Shown: in pieces, positions 15,655 to 23,510 of the stretch
Layout: each line of letters starts with the position of its first letter
Numbering within the stretch: position 1 is the first letter of the stretch
Origin: Kiritimatiellia bacterium
GTDB lineage: Bacteria > Verrucomicrobiota > Kiritimatiellia > RFP12 > UBA1067
NCBI GenBank assembly: GCA_017959645.1
Contig: JAGDAE010000267.1
Location: 1-30,829 of the forward strand
DNA length: 30,829 bases
Direction: 5' to 3'
Program-made: the position numbers and the translations under genes
Notes under the pieces: model-generated
The model's database searches: none
What the model saw: only the letters and a program-made list of their open reading frames with translations
What the model was told of the DNA's origin: nothing

Positions 15655-17392
15655 TTCTCCTGTGGTAGGCGATTTTTCCGTTCTCGGAACCGCGTTGGCG
15701 ATTGCGATCGGGCTCGCTACGCTCGGGGTGCGGCTGTACGGAATCCAGGTGCTGGAATCCGACCGGTACGCCGACGCCGGCGACGTGCAGTCGGTGCGAA
15801 GCGTGCTTACCGGCGGAGAACGCGGCCGCATACTCGACCGCAACGGAAATATTCTTGCCGAAAACCGCAAGGCGGTTTCGATCGTGCTGACTCCGGACGA
15901 ATTCAAGCGATCGACGCGAAACGCGACGATGTCCGGGATAACTGGTGCCATCGATAGGGTTGCTTCTGCCGTCGGGTACCGGCCTGCGATCACCGATCGC
16001 GCCATCGAACGGCACGTTAGGCAGTCCCCTGCGATGCCGATGTTCGTGTGGCGCGACATCGACGACGCCACGCTCGCGAAGTTCTGCGAACGCGAGCCGG
16101 GTTTTCCCGGCTTTTCCATTGAGGAGACGTTCGAGCGCCGCTATCCGTACGGCTCTGCGGCGGCCCATGTTATCGGCTATGTCGGACGCGACACGGCAGA
16201 TGCCGGAGAATCGAGATACCACTATTCGGCACAGGAAATGAAGGGGCGGAGCGGAATCGAGAGCTATTACGATGGTTATCTGCGCGGGGTTCCGGGCGAG
16301 ACGCGCATCGTCGTGGACTCCCGTGGATACCGGGTGGAATCGAAAGTCGTGGTGGAGCCTAAATACGGGCTCGATCTGCGCCTTGCGCTCGACATCGGCC
16401 TTCAGCTCGCGGTCGAGCGCCAGCTCGCCGGGGAGACCGGTGCGTGCGCGGCGATCGATCCCCGCAACGGCGATGTTCTGGCGTTGGCTAGTTCTCCCTC
16501 GTTTGATCTCAATTCTTTCGTGCCGACGCTTTCGCGCGAACTATACACCCGGTATGCTGACGATCCGGCCGAGCCGCTGCTGAACCGCGCTTCCGGCGGA
16601 TCCTACGCGCCGGGATCGACATTCAAGCCGGTGACAGCGCTGGCCGGGCTCAAGGCCGGCTATCCGGAAGACGCAGAGTACGAATGCACGGGCGCGTTCG
16701 CATACGGGTCGATGCAGTTGCGTTGCGCGCGCCGGTGGGGTCATGGACTTCTCGACATCCGGCACGCGATCAAAGAGAGCTGTAACACGTTCTTCTGCAA
16801 TCTCGGGGCGGACATCGGTACGAATGCGCTCGTCTCCGCCGCCAGAGCGTTCGGGCTCGGATCGAAAACTGGGCTTGATCTCGGCGTCGACGCCGCCGGA
16901 GTTGTTCCCGACGCGCAGTGGAAGATGCGGACGTACCGTGAAAAATGGTATTACGGCGATCTTGTGCAGATGTCGATCGGTCAAGGCATGTTGCTAACCA
17001 CGCCTCTGCAGATGGCAAGAGTCGCCGGAGCGATTGGAACCGGATATCTCGTGCTGCCGCGGCTCAATCTCGAAATTCCGGTCGAGCGGACGAAACTGCC
17101 GTTTGCGGAGAAAGATCTCGCGGTCGTGCGCGACGGGATGCGCATGGTCGTCGACGGCGGAACCGGTAGACTTGGCGGAGAGGGGGTTCCGGTCGCAGTC
17201 GCGGGAAAGACGGGCACGGCGGAGGTCGGCAAGGGCGAGCGCCGGAGGAAAAATGCGTGGTTCATCGCCTACGCGCCGGCGGAGAACCCGTCGTTCGCGA
17301 TAGCCATGGTGATTGAAAACGGCGATTCCGGCGGCGGTACGACCGCGCCGAAGGTCGATGCAATCTTGAAACGGGTGTTCGGCGATGGCTAA
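15644..17392 (+). CDS. mrdA: Penicillin-binding protein 2, elongasome transpeptidase
   Basis: A 582-residue class B penicillin-binding protein that crosslinks new peptidoglycan during side-wall growth, as partner of RodA. A membrane anchor (about residues 15-35) leads into the pedestal domain (GGERGRILDRNGNILAEN). The transpeptidase domain has all three active-site motifs: Ser325-x-x-Lys328 (GSTFK), Ser379-Cys-Asn381 (SCN) and Lys522-Thr-Gly524 (KTGTAE). A strong GGAGG (15629-15633) lies 10 nt before ATG 15644. The gene overlaps mreD by 11 bases and rodA by 8. The zinc-site cysteines of some PBP2 proteins were not looked for in detail. Length is slightly below the roughly 600-650 common in the family. 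Confidence 0.96.
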   Translation: MSDSSPVVGDFSVLGTALAIAIGLATLGVRLYGIQVLESDRYADAGDVQSVRSVLTGGERGRILDRNGNILAENRKAVSIVLTPDEFKRSTRNATMSGITGAIDRVASAVGYRPAITDRAIERHVRQSPAMPMFVWRDIDDATLAKFCEREPGFPGFSIEETFERRYPYGSAAAHVIGYVGRDTADAGESRYHYSAQEMKGRSGIESYYDGYLRGVPGETRIVVDSRGYRVESKVVVEPKYGLDLRLALDIGLQLAVERQLAGETGACAAIDPRNGDVLALASSPSFDLNSFVPTLSRELYTRYADDPAEPLLNRASGGSYAPGSTFKPVTALAGLKAGYPEDAEYECTGAFAYGSMQLRCARRWGHGLLDIRHAIKESCNTFFCNLGADIGTNALVSAARAFGLGSKTGLDLGVDAAGVVPDAQWKMRTYREKWYYGDLVQMSIGQGMLLTTPLQMARVAGAIGTGYLVLPRLNLEIPVERTKLPFAEKDLAVVRDGMRMVVDGGTGRLGGEGVPVAVAGKTGTAEVGKGERRRKNAWFIAYAPAENPSFAIAMVIENGDSGGGTTAPKVDAILKRVFGDG

Positions 17393-18551
17393 ACTCGCGC
17401 GTTTCAACTGGATTTCGTTCCTGTCGATGCTTTGCCTGATCGCCTTGGGCACGGTCGCGATCCATTCCGCCGGCCAGGCGAGAACCGGCGAAGTGTTTCG
17501 CGAAATGTGGGTCTCGAATCTGGCCACCGCCGGTTTCGGTCTGGTCGTCTACTTTGCGCTTGCGTTTTCGGATTACCGGCGGCTGTTGGCCTGGACGGCG
17601 GTCCCGATGTATGTATTCGCGATCTCGGTTCTCGTTGCGGTTCTCGCGTTCGGGTCTACGGTCTACGGTGGCAGGAGATGGCTGTGGTTTTTTCAGCCGA
17701 GCGAAATATCGAAACTCTGCGTGATCTGCGCCGTCGCGCGGATGTACGGAGGAGACGGATTGTTCGAGAGCATCCGGACTGGATTCGGCGGATTCGCCGC
17801 CGGTGCGGCGATGCTGGCACTGCCGTGCGTCCTGATTCTGCTCGAGCCCGATCTCGGAACGACGCTTGTGCTGATTCCGTCGGTTCTGCTCATGCTGTTC
17901 GCCGCCCGCGTCTGGCGTCGCGGACTCGTCGCCGTTCTGCTGACGCTTTCGGTCGCCGCAGTCGCAGTGCTCGGGCTGGTCTATGAGGCGGAGCGTCCCG
18001 GCGCACCGCCAGGTCGCCGCGAAGCGATAATGAAGTTCGTGCCGCTAAAAGACCACCAGATAAAGCGGGTAAGGGTTTTCCTGTTCCCCGAGGAAGACAT
18101 CCACGGCGCCGGCTATACGCTGAGGCAGGCGAAGATATCGATCGGTTCGGGGGGGCTTACCGGCAGGGGGTTGCGCAAGGCGAGGTCGAATATGCTCAAG
18201 TATCTGCCCGAATCGATTTCGATGAACGATTTCATCTTCTGCGTCTACGCGGAGGAAACCGGCTTCGCCGGATCAATCGCGCTGCTCTCGCTCGCAGGGC
18301 TTCTGCTGCTCTCGTGCGCGTGGACGGCGCATATTTCAACCGACGGCTGCGGACGTCTTCTGGCGCTCGGAGTCACCGCTCTTTTGTTCGCGCATTTTTT
18401 CGTGAACATAGCGATGTCGCTGGGGATGGTGCCGATAACCGGACTGCCGCTGCCTTTCATATCCGCCGGGCGGACGTTCCTGTTGACGGCAATGTCCGGG
18501 CTCGGCCTCGTTCAAAGCGTGTCCATACACGGAAGGGAAACAACAAAATGA
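17385..18551 (+). CDS. rodA: SEDS peptidoglycan glycosyltransferase RodA
   Basis: A 388-residue polytopic membrane protein that polymerises glycan strands together with PBP2. About ten membrane segments are visible. Family landmarks are WFFQPSEISKL, LEPDLGTTLVL, YLPESISMNDFIFCVYAEETG, whose Asp282 matches the catalytic aspartate of RodA, and GMVPITGLPLPFIS. Two places depart from the usual sequences. The common HTDF or KTDF is here MNDF, and the normally invariant SYGGSS-like turn is SAGRTF (from Ser360). The gene overlaps mrdA by 8 bases, and its TGA overlaps the rng ATG as ATGA. The pairing with PBP2 makes RodA more likely than FtsW. Confidence 0.92.
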   Translation: MAKLARFNWISFLSMLCLIALGTVAIHSAGQARTGEVFREMWVSNLATAGFGLVVYFALAFSDYRRLLAWTAVPMYVFAISVLVAVLAFGSTVYGGRRWLWFFQPSEISKLCVICAVARMYGGDGLFESIRTGFGGFAAGAAMLALPCVLILLEPDLGTTLVLIPSVLLMLFAARVWRRGLVAVLLTLSVAAVAVLGLVYEAERPGAPPGRREAIMKFVPLKDHQIKRVRVFLFPEEDIHGAGYTLRQAKISIGSGGLTGRGLRKARSNMLKYLPESISMNDFIFCVYAEETGFAGSIALLSLAGLLLLSCAWTAHISTDGCGRLLALGVTALLFAHFFVNIAMSLGMVPITGLPLPFISAGRTFLLTAMSGLGLVQSVSIHGRETTK

Positions 18552-20134
18552 ATCTGCTAGGATGGCTCAAACGTTCAAAACTGAAGCGTGAAATAATAGT
18601 AAACGTCGAAAAGCTCGAGACGCGCGTCGCGGTTCTGGAGAACGGCCGGCTCGAGGAATTCATGGTCGAGCACCAGGAGGAGGAGCGTCTCGTCGGCAGT
18701 GTGTTCAAGGGGCGGGTGCAGAATCTCGAAAACGACCTGCAGGCCGCGTTCGTGGACATCGGGCTCAAGAAGAACGCGTTTCTCCACTACTGGGACATGA
18801 TTCCCGACGCGGATTCGCTACTCGACGACGACGATTCCCGCAAAGACCGCCAGCCCAAGGGAGGCAAGAAAAGCAACCGGCTTTCCGACGCCGAGATCGC
18901 AAAGCGTTTTCCGCCGGGATCGGAAATCATCGTGCAGGTGACCAAAGGCCCCATCTCCACGAAAGGTCCGCGCGTAACCGCCAACCTGTCGATTCCCGGA
19001 CGCTATCTGGTGATGATGCCGGGAACCCGCATACGCGGAGTGTCCAAAAAGATCTGCGACGGCAACGAGCGCAAGCGGCTTAAGAAGATCGTGGACCGTC
19101 TGCCGCTGCCGGACAATGTCGGCATCGTGGTGCGTACTGTCGGCGCCGGAGCCAGCGCGCGGGCGTTTGCCCGCGATCTGCGCAACATCCTTTCGATATG
19201 GAACGAGATGCAGTCCAATGTGAAGCGGCTCAGGACGCCGTGCTGCATCTTCCAGGAGCCAGATCTCTGCGAACGGGTGGTCCGCGACTGGCTGACCGAA
19301 GATGTCGATTCGATCGTCATCGACGACGCCCGGAGTTTCGAGACGATGCGCGAGATCACCGGCATGATAACCCGCCGGGCGCGCGGCAAGATACGCCGCT
19401 ACGACGGAGCAACCGGAATCTTCGACCATTACGGAATCGAGCGCCAGCTCCACGAGGCATTCGCCCGGCAGGTTCCCCTTAAAAGCGGCGGCTATCTCGT
19501 GATCGACGAGACCGAGGCTCTGATTGCGGTGGACGTGAACACTGGGCACTACAAAGGCAACGGGAGCCAGGAAGACGCGATTCTCGCGGTCAATCTCGAG
19601 GCGGTCGACGAAGTCGCCCGGCAGTTGCGCCTCAGGAATATCGGCGGACTTGTCGTGCTCGATCTGATCGACATGAAGAGCCGCAAGCACCAGCGCGAGG
19701 TTTGCCGTGCGCTGAAGGAGGCGCTCAAGCGCGACCGGGCGCGGACGAACGTGCTGGAGATTTCCGAACTCGGCCTGCTCGAAATGTCGCGCCAGCGCCA
19801 GGACCAGTCTATCCTCTCGATGCTGACGTCCGCCTGCCCGTACTGCCATGGGCACGGAGTCGTCCGTTCCCCGCTAGCGATCTCGATAGAAATCCAGCGC
19901 CGGCTCATTTCCCTGCTCCGCGAGGCGGAGGCGGGCGGAAAGCCTTTCGAGCCGAAGATCATCGTCGCGCCGCAGGTGATGCAGCGTCTGCGCACCGAAG
20001 ACGCGCAGGTTCTCGCCGATCTGCAGAAGAATTTCGGCACCCGGCTCACTTTCGTCTCGGAACTTCACCGCCACCCCGAGGCGTTCTCGATATTGGACGC
20101 GGCCACATCGCAGGTATTGTACTCGCAGTCATGA
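18548..20134 (+). CDS. rng: Ribonuclease E/G family endoribonuclease
   Basis: A 528-residue RNase G-like enzyme that processes rRNA and starts mRNA decay in the cytoplasm. An S1 RNA-binding domain (about residues 36-135: GSVFKGRVQNLENDLQAAFV, KGPISTKGPRVTANLS) precedes the RNase H-like and DNase I-like catalytic parts. Catalytic metal-binding aspartates are Asp329 in DVNTG and Asp372 in LDLIDM. Cys430 and Cys433 in CPYC form the zinc link used for dimerisation. There is no long disordered C-terminal scaffold, so it is of RNase G rather than full RNase E type. ATG 18548 overlaps the rodA stop. GGAAGGGA lies about 8 nt upstream. In many proteobacteria rng (cafA) also sits next to mreBCD, so this linkage has precedent. 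Confidence 0.95.
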   Translation: MNLLGWLKRSKLKREIIVNVEKLETRVAVLENGRLEEFMVEHQEEERLVGSVFKGRVQNLENDLQAAFVDIGLKKNAFLHYWDMIPDADSLLDDDDSRKDRQPKGGKKSNRLSDAEIAKRFPPGSEIIVQVTKGPISTKGPRVTANLSIPGRYLVMMPGTRIRGVSKKICDGNERKRLKKIVDRLPLPDNVGIVVRTVGAGASARAFARDLRNILSIWNEMQSNVKRLRTPCCIFQEPDLCERVVRDWLTEDVDSIVIDDARSFETMREITGMITRRARGKIRRYDGATGIFDHYGIERQLHEAFARQVPLKSGGYLVIDETEALIAVDVNTGHYKGNGSQEDAILAVNLEAVDEVARQLRLRNIGGLVVLDLIDMKSRKHQREVCRALKEALKRDRARTNVLEISELGLLEMSRQRQDQSILSMLTSACPYCHGHGVVRSPLAISIEIQRRLISLLREAEAGGKPFEPKIIVAPQVMQRLRTEDAQVLADLQKNFGTRLTFVSELHRHPEAFSILDAATSQVLYSQS

Positions 20135-20937
20135 AAAAACGGTTGACCATGTTCGCGGCCGGCGCAATCGCCGCCGGAGCCGTATTTGCGGAGCCCCTCG
20201 AGGAGCTCAAGATATCCGCCGACCGGATAGTCGCCGACCGCGTCACTGGCGCGATGGCGGCCACCGGCAACGTTTGCGCCGTCGCAAGCCCGGTAAGCCT
20301 GCGCTCCCAATACATCACGAAAAGCGCGGACGGAGTTTACGAATTCTCCGATCCGACGAGCGTGACGACATGCACGAACGATTGGGACAGTCTGCACTGG
20401 CGGCTGTCGGGAGAGGTCCGTTACAGCGCCGGAAAACACGTCATCCTGAAGAATGCGTGGCTCAGGATGTTCAACGTTCCCGTGCTGTGGTTCCCGTACT
20501 GGTACTATCCGATGGATACCGACTACGGTTTGCGCGTCATGCCCGGCTACACCGGACGCTGGGGGGCGTATCTCATGACCAAGTACGTGTACGGGCTGTA
20601 CGGCGGGTACGACCCCGGCGAACTCGGGCTTTCCGGAAACACCAGATTCGACTGGCGGCACAAGAACGGAGTCGCGCTCGGCCAGGCGTTGAATTGGCAG
20701 CTCGGCGATTTCGGACGCGGGAAATTCAAGGTCTACTACGCTTGGGACGAGAATGAGGACCGCTACGACAGGCATTGGAGCGACCGCCGGCACTGGAATT
20801 ACCGCAACTGGGGAAGCGAGGTTCCCGGCGACCGCTATGCGATTTCTCTCGAGCATCATGCAGACCTCACCGAACGCGACGCGTTGCATCTTGCCGCCGC
20901 CTACTACAGCGACTCGCATTCCGCCGCGATTTTCTGA
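20131..20937 (+). CDS. lptD: LptD N-terminal part (LPS outer-membrane assembly), reading frame broken
   Basis: The first 268 codons encode the start of an LptD protein, which inserts LPS into the outer leaflet with LptE. A signal peptide (about residues 1-21) is followed by a short OstA/LptA-like beta-jellyroll (ADRIVADRVTGAMAATGNVC, HVILKNAWLRMFNVPVLWFP) and the first barrel strands (YDRHWSDRRHWNYRNWGSEV). The frame ends at TGA 20935-20937 soon after AAYYSDSH. From about 20919 the barrel sequence resumes in the next frame. Adding one T at the T pair 20919-20920 gives a continuous 734-residue protein. The gene starts by ATGA overlap with rng. Either one base was lost in sequencing or assembly, or the gene carries a real frameshift. 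Confidence 0.85.
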   Translation: MKKRLTMFAAGAIAAGAVFAEPLEELKISADRIVADRVTGAMAATGNVCAVASPVSLRSQYITKSADGVYEFSDPTSVTTCTNDWDSLHWRLSGEVRYSAGKHVILKNAWLRMFNVPVLWFPYWYYPMDTDYGLRVMPGYTGRWGAYLMTKYVYGLYGGYDPGELGLSGNTRFDWRHKNGVALGQALNWQLGDFGRGKFKVYYAWDENEDRYDRHWSDRRHWNYRNWGSEVPGDRYAISLEHHADLTERDALHLAAAYYSDSHSAAIF

Positions 20938-22334
20938 AGAAGTCGTCTTTCGGCGTCGCCAACCGCTTCGATGACGGCGAGCGCAATGTGGTATTCTGGG
21001 AGCATGCGGAAAATCCGTTTGCCTTCGGCGTCGGAGTGTCCGGTCCGCTCAACGATTTCCGCAGCGGCGTGGCGCGTCTTCCCGAGGCGTATTTCGATTT
21101 CCACCCGTCGCCGGTTTTCGGCACTCGCGCAACCTACGAGTCGCAGACTCGGCTCGGATATCTCGACCGCGACTACGCCAAATACGGCGACCGCGACACT
21201 GCGCTGCCGTTCCGGTACAATCCCGGCCCGTGGGCGAACTACAACGCTTTCCGGTTCGATACGTACCACCGCATCGCGCTTCCTTTCAAGATCGGCGACG
21301 TTGTCTCGGCAGTTCCGCGCGTAGGCTATCGCGGGACGTTCTGGAGCGAGTCCGGCGAAACCGTCGCCGGCGGCGTGTCGCGAGCGGGCGAGGCCGGCGA
21401 AATCTGGCGTTCGATCGTCGAGGGCGGTGTCACGTTTGCTGCAAGGGGAACGGCTGACGTTTCCGAAGGTCTGCGCCATGTAGTCGAGCCGTATTTCGAC
21501 GCGCTTGCGCAGGAGGCGTCGTATTCCGGGTTGCGCCGCGGTTCGCGTCCGTACGTCTTCGACGGCGTGGACGGTAGTTCCGACTGGCTCGACCAGTTCG
21601 CCGGCCGCAGCCGCAATCTGCCGTATTCGTGGTACGGCGTCACTCCCGGTCTGCGCAATGCCTTCCGGAAAATCGACGGGCGCGGCGGCTCCCGCGCTGT
21701 TTTCGATTTCGACGTCTACTCCGCCGTGCAGCTGAACGACACCTCCTTCATCGGCAGAGATCGCTACCACCGTCTCGTCAAGCATCCGCGCGACCCCAAC
21801 TACGGTCACGACGGCGCGGTCGCGGTTCCCGGCGTCAGGACGCGCTGGACGCCGGCGAAGGACGTCATGCTCGGCGCGCGGGCCGAATACGACACCGAGA
21901 ACGACAAGCTCGCCTACGCGTCGCTGATCTGGAAGCACCGTCTGGACAGGGATTTCGACTACTATGTCACCGGCTTCGGGCGCAACCATCGCTGGTGGGA
22001 CTACTCCCATACCGCCTACGATCCGGAAACGATGAAGAACGACGATTTCAACCGTGCGCATTTCCAGTATGTCGAGGCGGGATGCGAGCACGATTTCTGC
22101 GATGCGCTGGCGTGGAGCCCGTATCTGCGCTGGGACTGCCGCGAGGCCGAGCTCGACGAAGTAGGCGCGTGGTTCGACCTTCGCACGGATTGCCTCGGTT
22201 TCCGCTTCAGCGTCTCGTACGAGAACGAATACACGAGAATCGACGGATCGGAGCGCGACGACGACTGGCGCTTCGGTTTCTTCGTCTACCTGCGCGCGCT
22301 CGGGCCGGCGTCCGGTTCGCCGTTCGGAGATTGA
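20919..22334 (+). CDS. lptD: LptD C-terminal beta-barrel part, continued in a shifted frame
   Basis: The frame beginning with TTC 20919 reads FRRDFLKKSSFGVANRFDDG and continues for about 470 residues to TGA 22332-22334. The sequence is rich in alternating aromatic and polar residues (ATYESQTRLGYLDRDYAKYG, DVMLGARAEYDTENDKLAYA, GFRFSVSYENEYTRIDG), as expected for the outer-membrane barrel of LptD. FRRDF is a common LptD barrel element and joins naturally to the preceding AAYYSDSH. No good start codon and ribosome binding site lie near the break, and a barrel piece alone would lack a signal peptide, so it is unlikely to be a separate functional gene. lpxK follows after 7 bases. Confidence 0.82.
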   Translation, partial: FRRDFLKKSSFGVANRFDDGERNVVFWEHAENPFAFGVGVSGPLNDFRSGVARLPEAYFDFHPSPVFGTRATYESQTRLGYLDRDYAKYGDRDTALPFRYNPGPWANYNAFRFDTYHRIALPFKIGDVVSAVPRVGYRGTFWSESGETVAGGVSRAGEAGEIWRSIVEGGVTFAARGTADVSEGLRHVVEPYFDALAQEASYSGLRRGSRPYVFDGVDGSSDWLDQFAGRSRNLPYSWYGVTPGLRNAFRKIDGRGGSRAVFDFDVYSAVQLNDTSFIGRDRYHRLVKHPRDPNYGHDGAVAVPGVRTRWTPAKDVMLGARAEYDTENDKLAYASLIWKHRLDRDFDYYVTGFGRNHRWWDYSHTAYDPETMKNDDFNRAHFQYVEAGCEHDFCDALAWSPYLRWDCREAELDEVGAWFDLRTDCLGFRFSVSYENEYTRIDGSERDDDWRFGFFVYLRALGPASGSPFGD

Positions 22335-22341
22335 TTGCAGG

Positions 22342-22683
22342 ATGCGAAAAGCGAGAGAGAACGGAATCGAGCGTCTAGAGCGCTATCTCGTAAAGCTGAT
22401 CCAGGAGAAGGGCGCCGACGCCAACCAGCCGTTTCCGGTGAGGCTGCTGCTGGGGTTTCTCAAGTTCGCCAGCCGCGCATTCGCGATGACGGTGTCGATA
22501 CGCTATTTCTTCTACCGGACAGGTCTTCTGAAGCGTTTTCCGCTTGGTGTGCAGGTGATTTCGATCGGCAACGTGACCGCCGGCGGAACCGGAAAGACGC
22601 CGGTAACTGAAGTATTCGCGCGCACTCTGGCGGCGAACGGGCGCAAAGTGGCGATTCTTTCGCGCGGATACCGGCGAAAATAG
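22342..22683 (+). CDS. lpxK: LpxK N-terminal part (tetraacyldisaccharide 4'-kinase), ended by in-frame TAG
   Basis: This 113-codon segment is the start of lipid A 4'-kinase, which phosphorylates the disaccharide-1-phosphate precursor of lipid A at the inner membrane. It shows a membrane-associated N-terminal helix region (LLLGFLKFASRAFAMTVSIR) and the P-loop GNVTAGGTGKTPVTE with Lys85. It then reads AILSRGYRRK before TAG at 22681-22683. The same frame continues past the TAG with normal LpxK sequence to 23508, so a full gene would have 388 codons including this amber position 114. A single base change of AAG, GAG, CAG or similar to TAG would explain it. The first part alone has the P-loop but not the rest of the active site, and would not be expected to work. 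Confidence 0.85.
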   Translation: MRKARENGIERLERYLVKLIQEKGADANQPFPVRLLLGFLKFASRAFAMTVSIRYFFYRTGLLKRFPLGVQVISIGNVTAGGTGKTPVTEVFARTLAANGRKVAILSRGYRRK

Positions 22684-22701
22684 GCGCCGTGGTGGCGGCG
22701 C

Positions 22702-23508
22702 GTGTTTACGCAGGTCGTCGAAAAACCGCTCGTGGTCTCCGACGGCCGCCGGGTGCTGCTCGATTCGACGATCGGAGGCGACGAGCCGTACATGCTCGCG
22801 TCGAATCTTCCCGGCGTCGCCGTGATCGTCGACCGCAACCGCGTGAAGGCCGGCCGCTACGCGGTGAAACGGCTTGGATGCGATACGCTGATTCTCGACG
22901 ACGGCTTCCAGTACCAGCGGCTAAAGCATTCTGTCGAGGTCGTGCTCGTCGACGCGACGAATCCGTTCGGCAACGGCCATATGCTGCCGCGCGGAATCCT
23001 GCGCGAGCCGGTGCGCCATCTGAAGCGCGCGGACATAATCTTTCTCACGAAATGCCGTGGCGACGTGTCGGCCGTGCGCGAAGAGATACGCCGGCACAAT
23101 CCCGTCGCCGAGATCGTCGAGTGCAACCATGTTCCGAAGTCGCTCAAAGACGTGTGGAGCCGTGCGGAATTTCCGCTTTCGTGGCTGGCGGGCAAGACGG
23201 TGTGCACGCTGTCAGGCATCGCCTCGCCGAAGGGCTTCGAGAACTCGCTGCGCGCGCTGGGATCAAAGGTCGTCTGGTGCGAGCGCTACGCCGACCACCA
23301 CCGCTACGAACCGTCCGAAATACTCTACGCGCTCAACCGCACCGCCGACATGGGTTCGGACGCTCTGGTTACGACCGAGAAGGATGCGGTGCGATTTCCC
23401 CGGCTGGAGACGTCGCCGGTGAAATGCCTCTATTTGCGCATCGCGATCGAGATTCTTTCCGGGCGCGAGAGTTTCGAGAGTCTGATCGACAGGATTTGTT
23501 TCAGGTAG
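22702..23508 (+). CDS. lpxK: LpxK C-terminal part, same frame, downstream of the amber codon
   Basis: The frame continues directly after TAG 22681-22683 as APWWRRVFTQ and is given here from GTG 22702, the first possible start codon. It contains the LpxK hallmarks LILDDGFQYQRLKH (Asp186-Asp187 in full-length numbering), DATNPFGNGHMLPRGILREP and GIASPKGFENSLRALG, and a C-terminal TTEKDAVRFP. No Shine-Dalgarno sequence precedes GTG 22702, so independent translation is doubtful, and the P-loop would be missing. The fragment is not decayed: every family motif is intact. That suggests either a very recent mutation, read-through, or a sequence error. It ends at TAG 23506-23508, two bases before murJ. 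Confidence 0.85.
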   Translation: MFTQVVEKPLVVSDGRRVLLDSTIGGDEPYMLASNLPGVAVIVDRNRVKAGRYAVKRLGCDTLILDDGFQYQRLKHSVEVVLVDATNPFGNGHMLPRGILREPVRHLKRADIIFLTKCRGDVSAVREEIRRHNPVAEIVECNHVPKSLKDVWSRAEFPLSWLAGKTVCTLSGIASPKGFENSLRALGSKVVWCERYADHHRYEPSEILYALNRTADMGSDALVTTEKDAVRFPRLETSPVKCLYLRIAIEILSGRESFESLIDRICFR

Positions 23509-23510
23509 CG

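Noticed and set aside
20910..20937. Programmed -1 frameshifting in lptD
   Set aside because: The join lacks a slippery heptamer and I saw no obvious downstream pseudoknot. A simple lost T is a better explanation.
22681..22683. TAG reassigned to an amino acid throughout the genome
   Set aside because: TAG is used as a natural stop at 180-182, 9783-9785, 15652-15654 and 23506-23508, so a general code change does not fit. Local read-through remains open.
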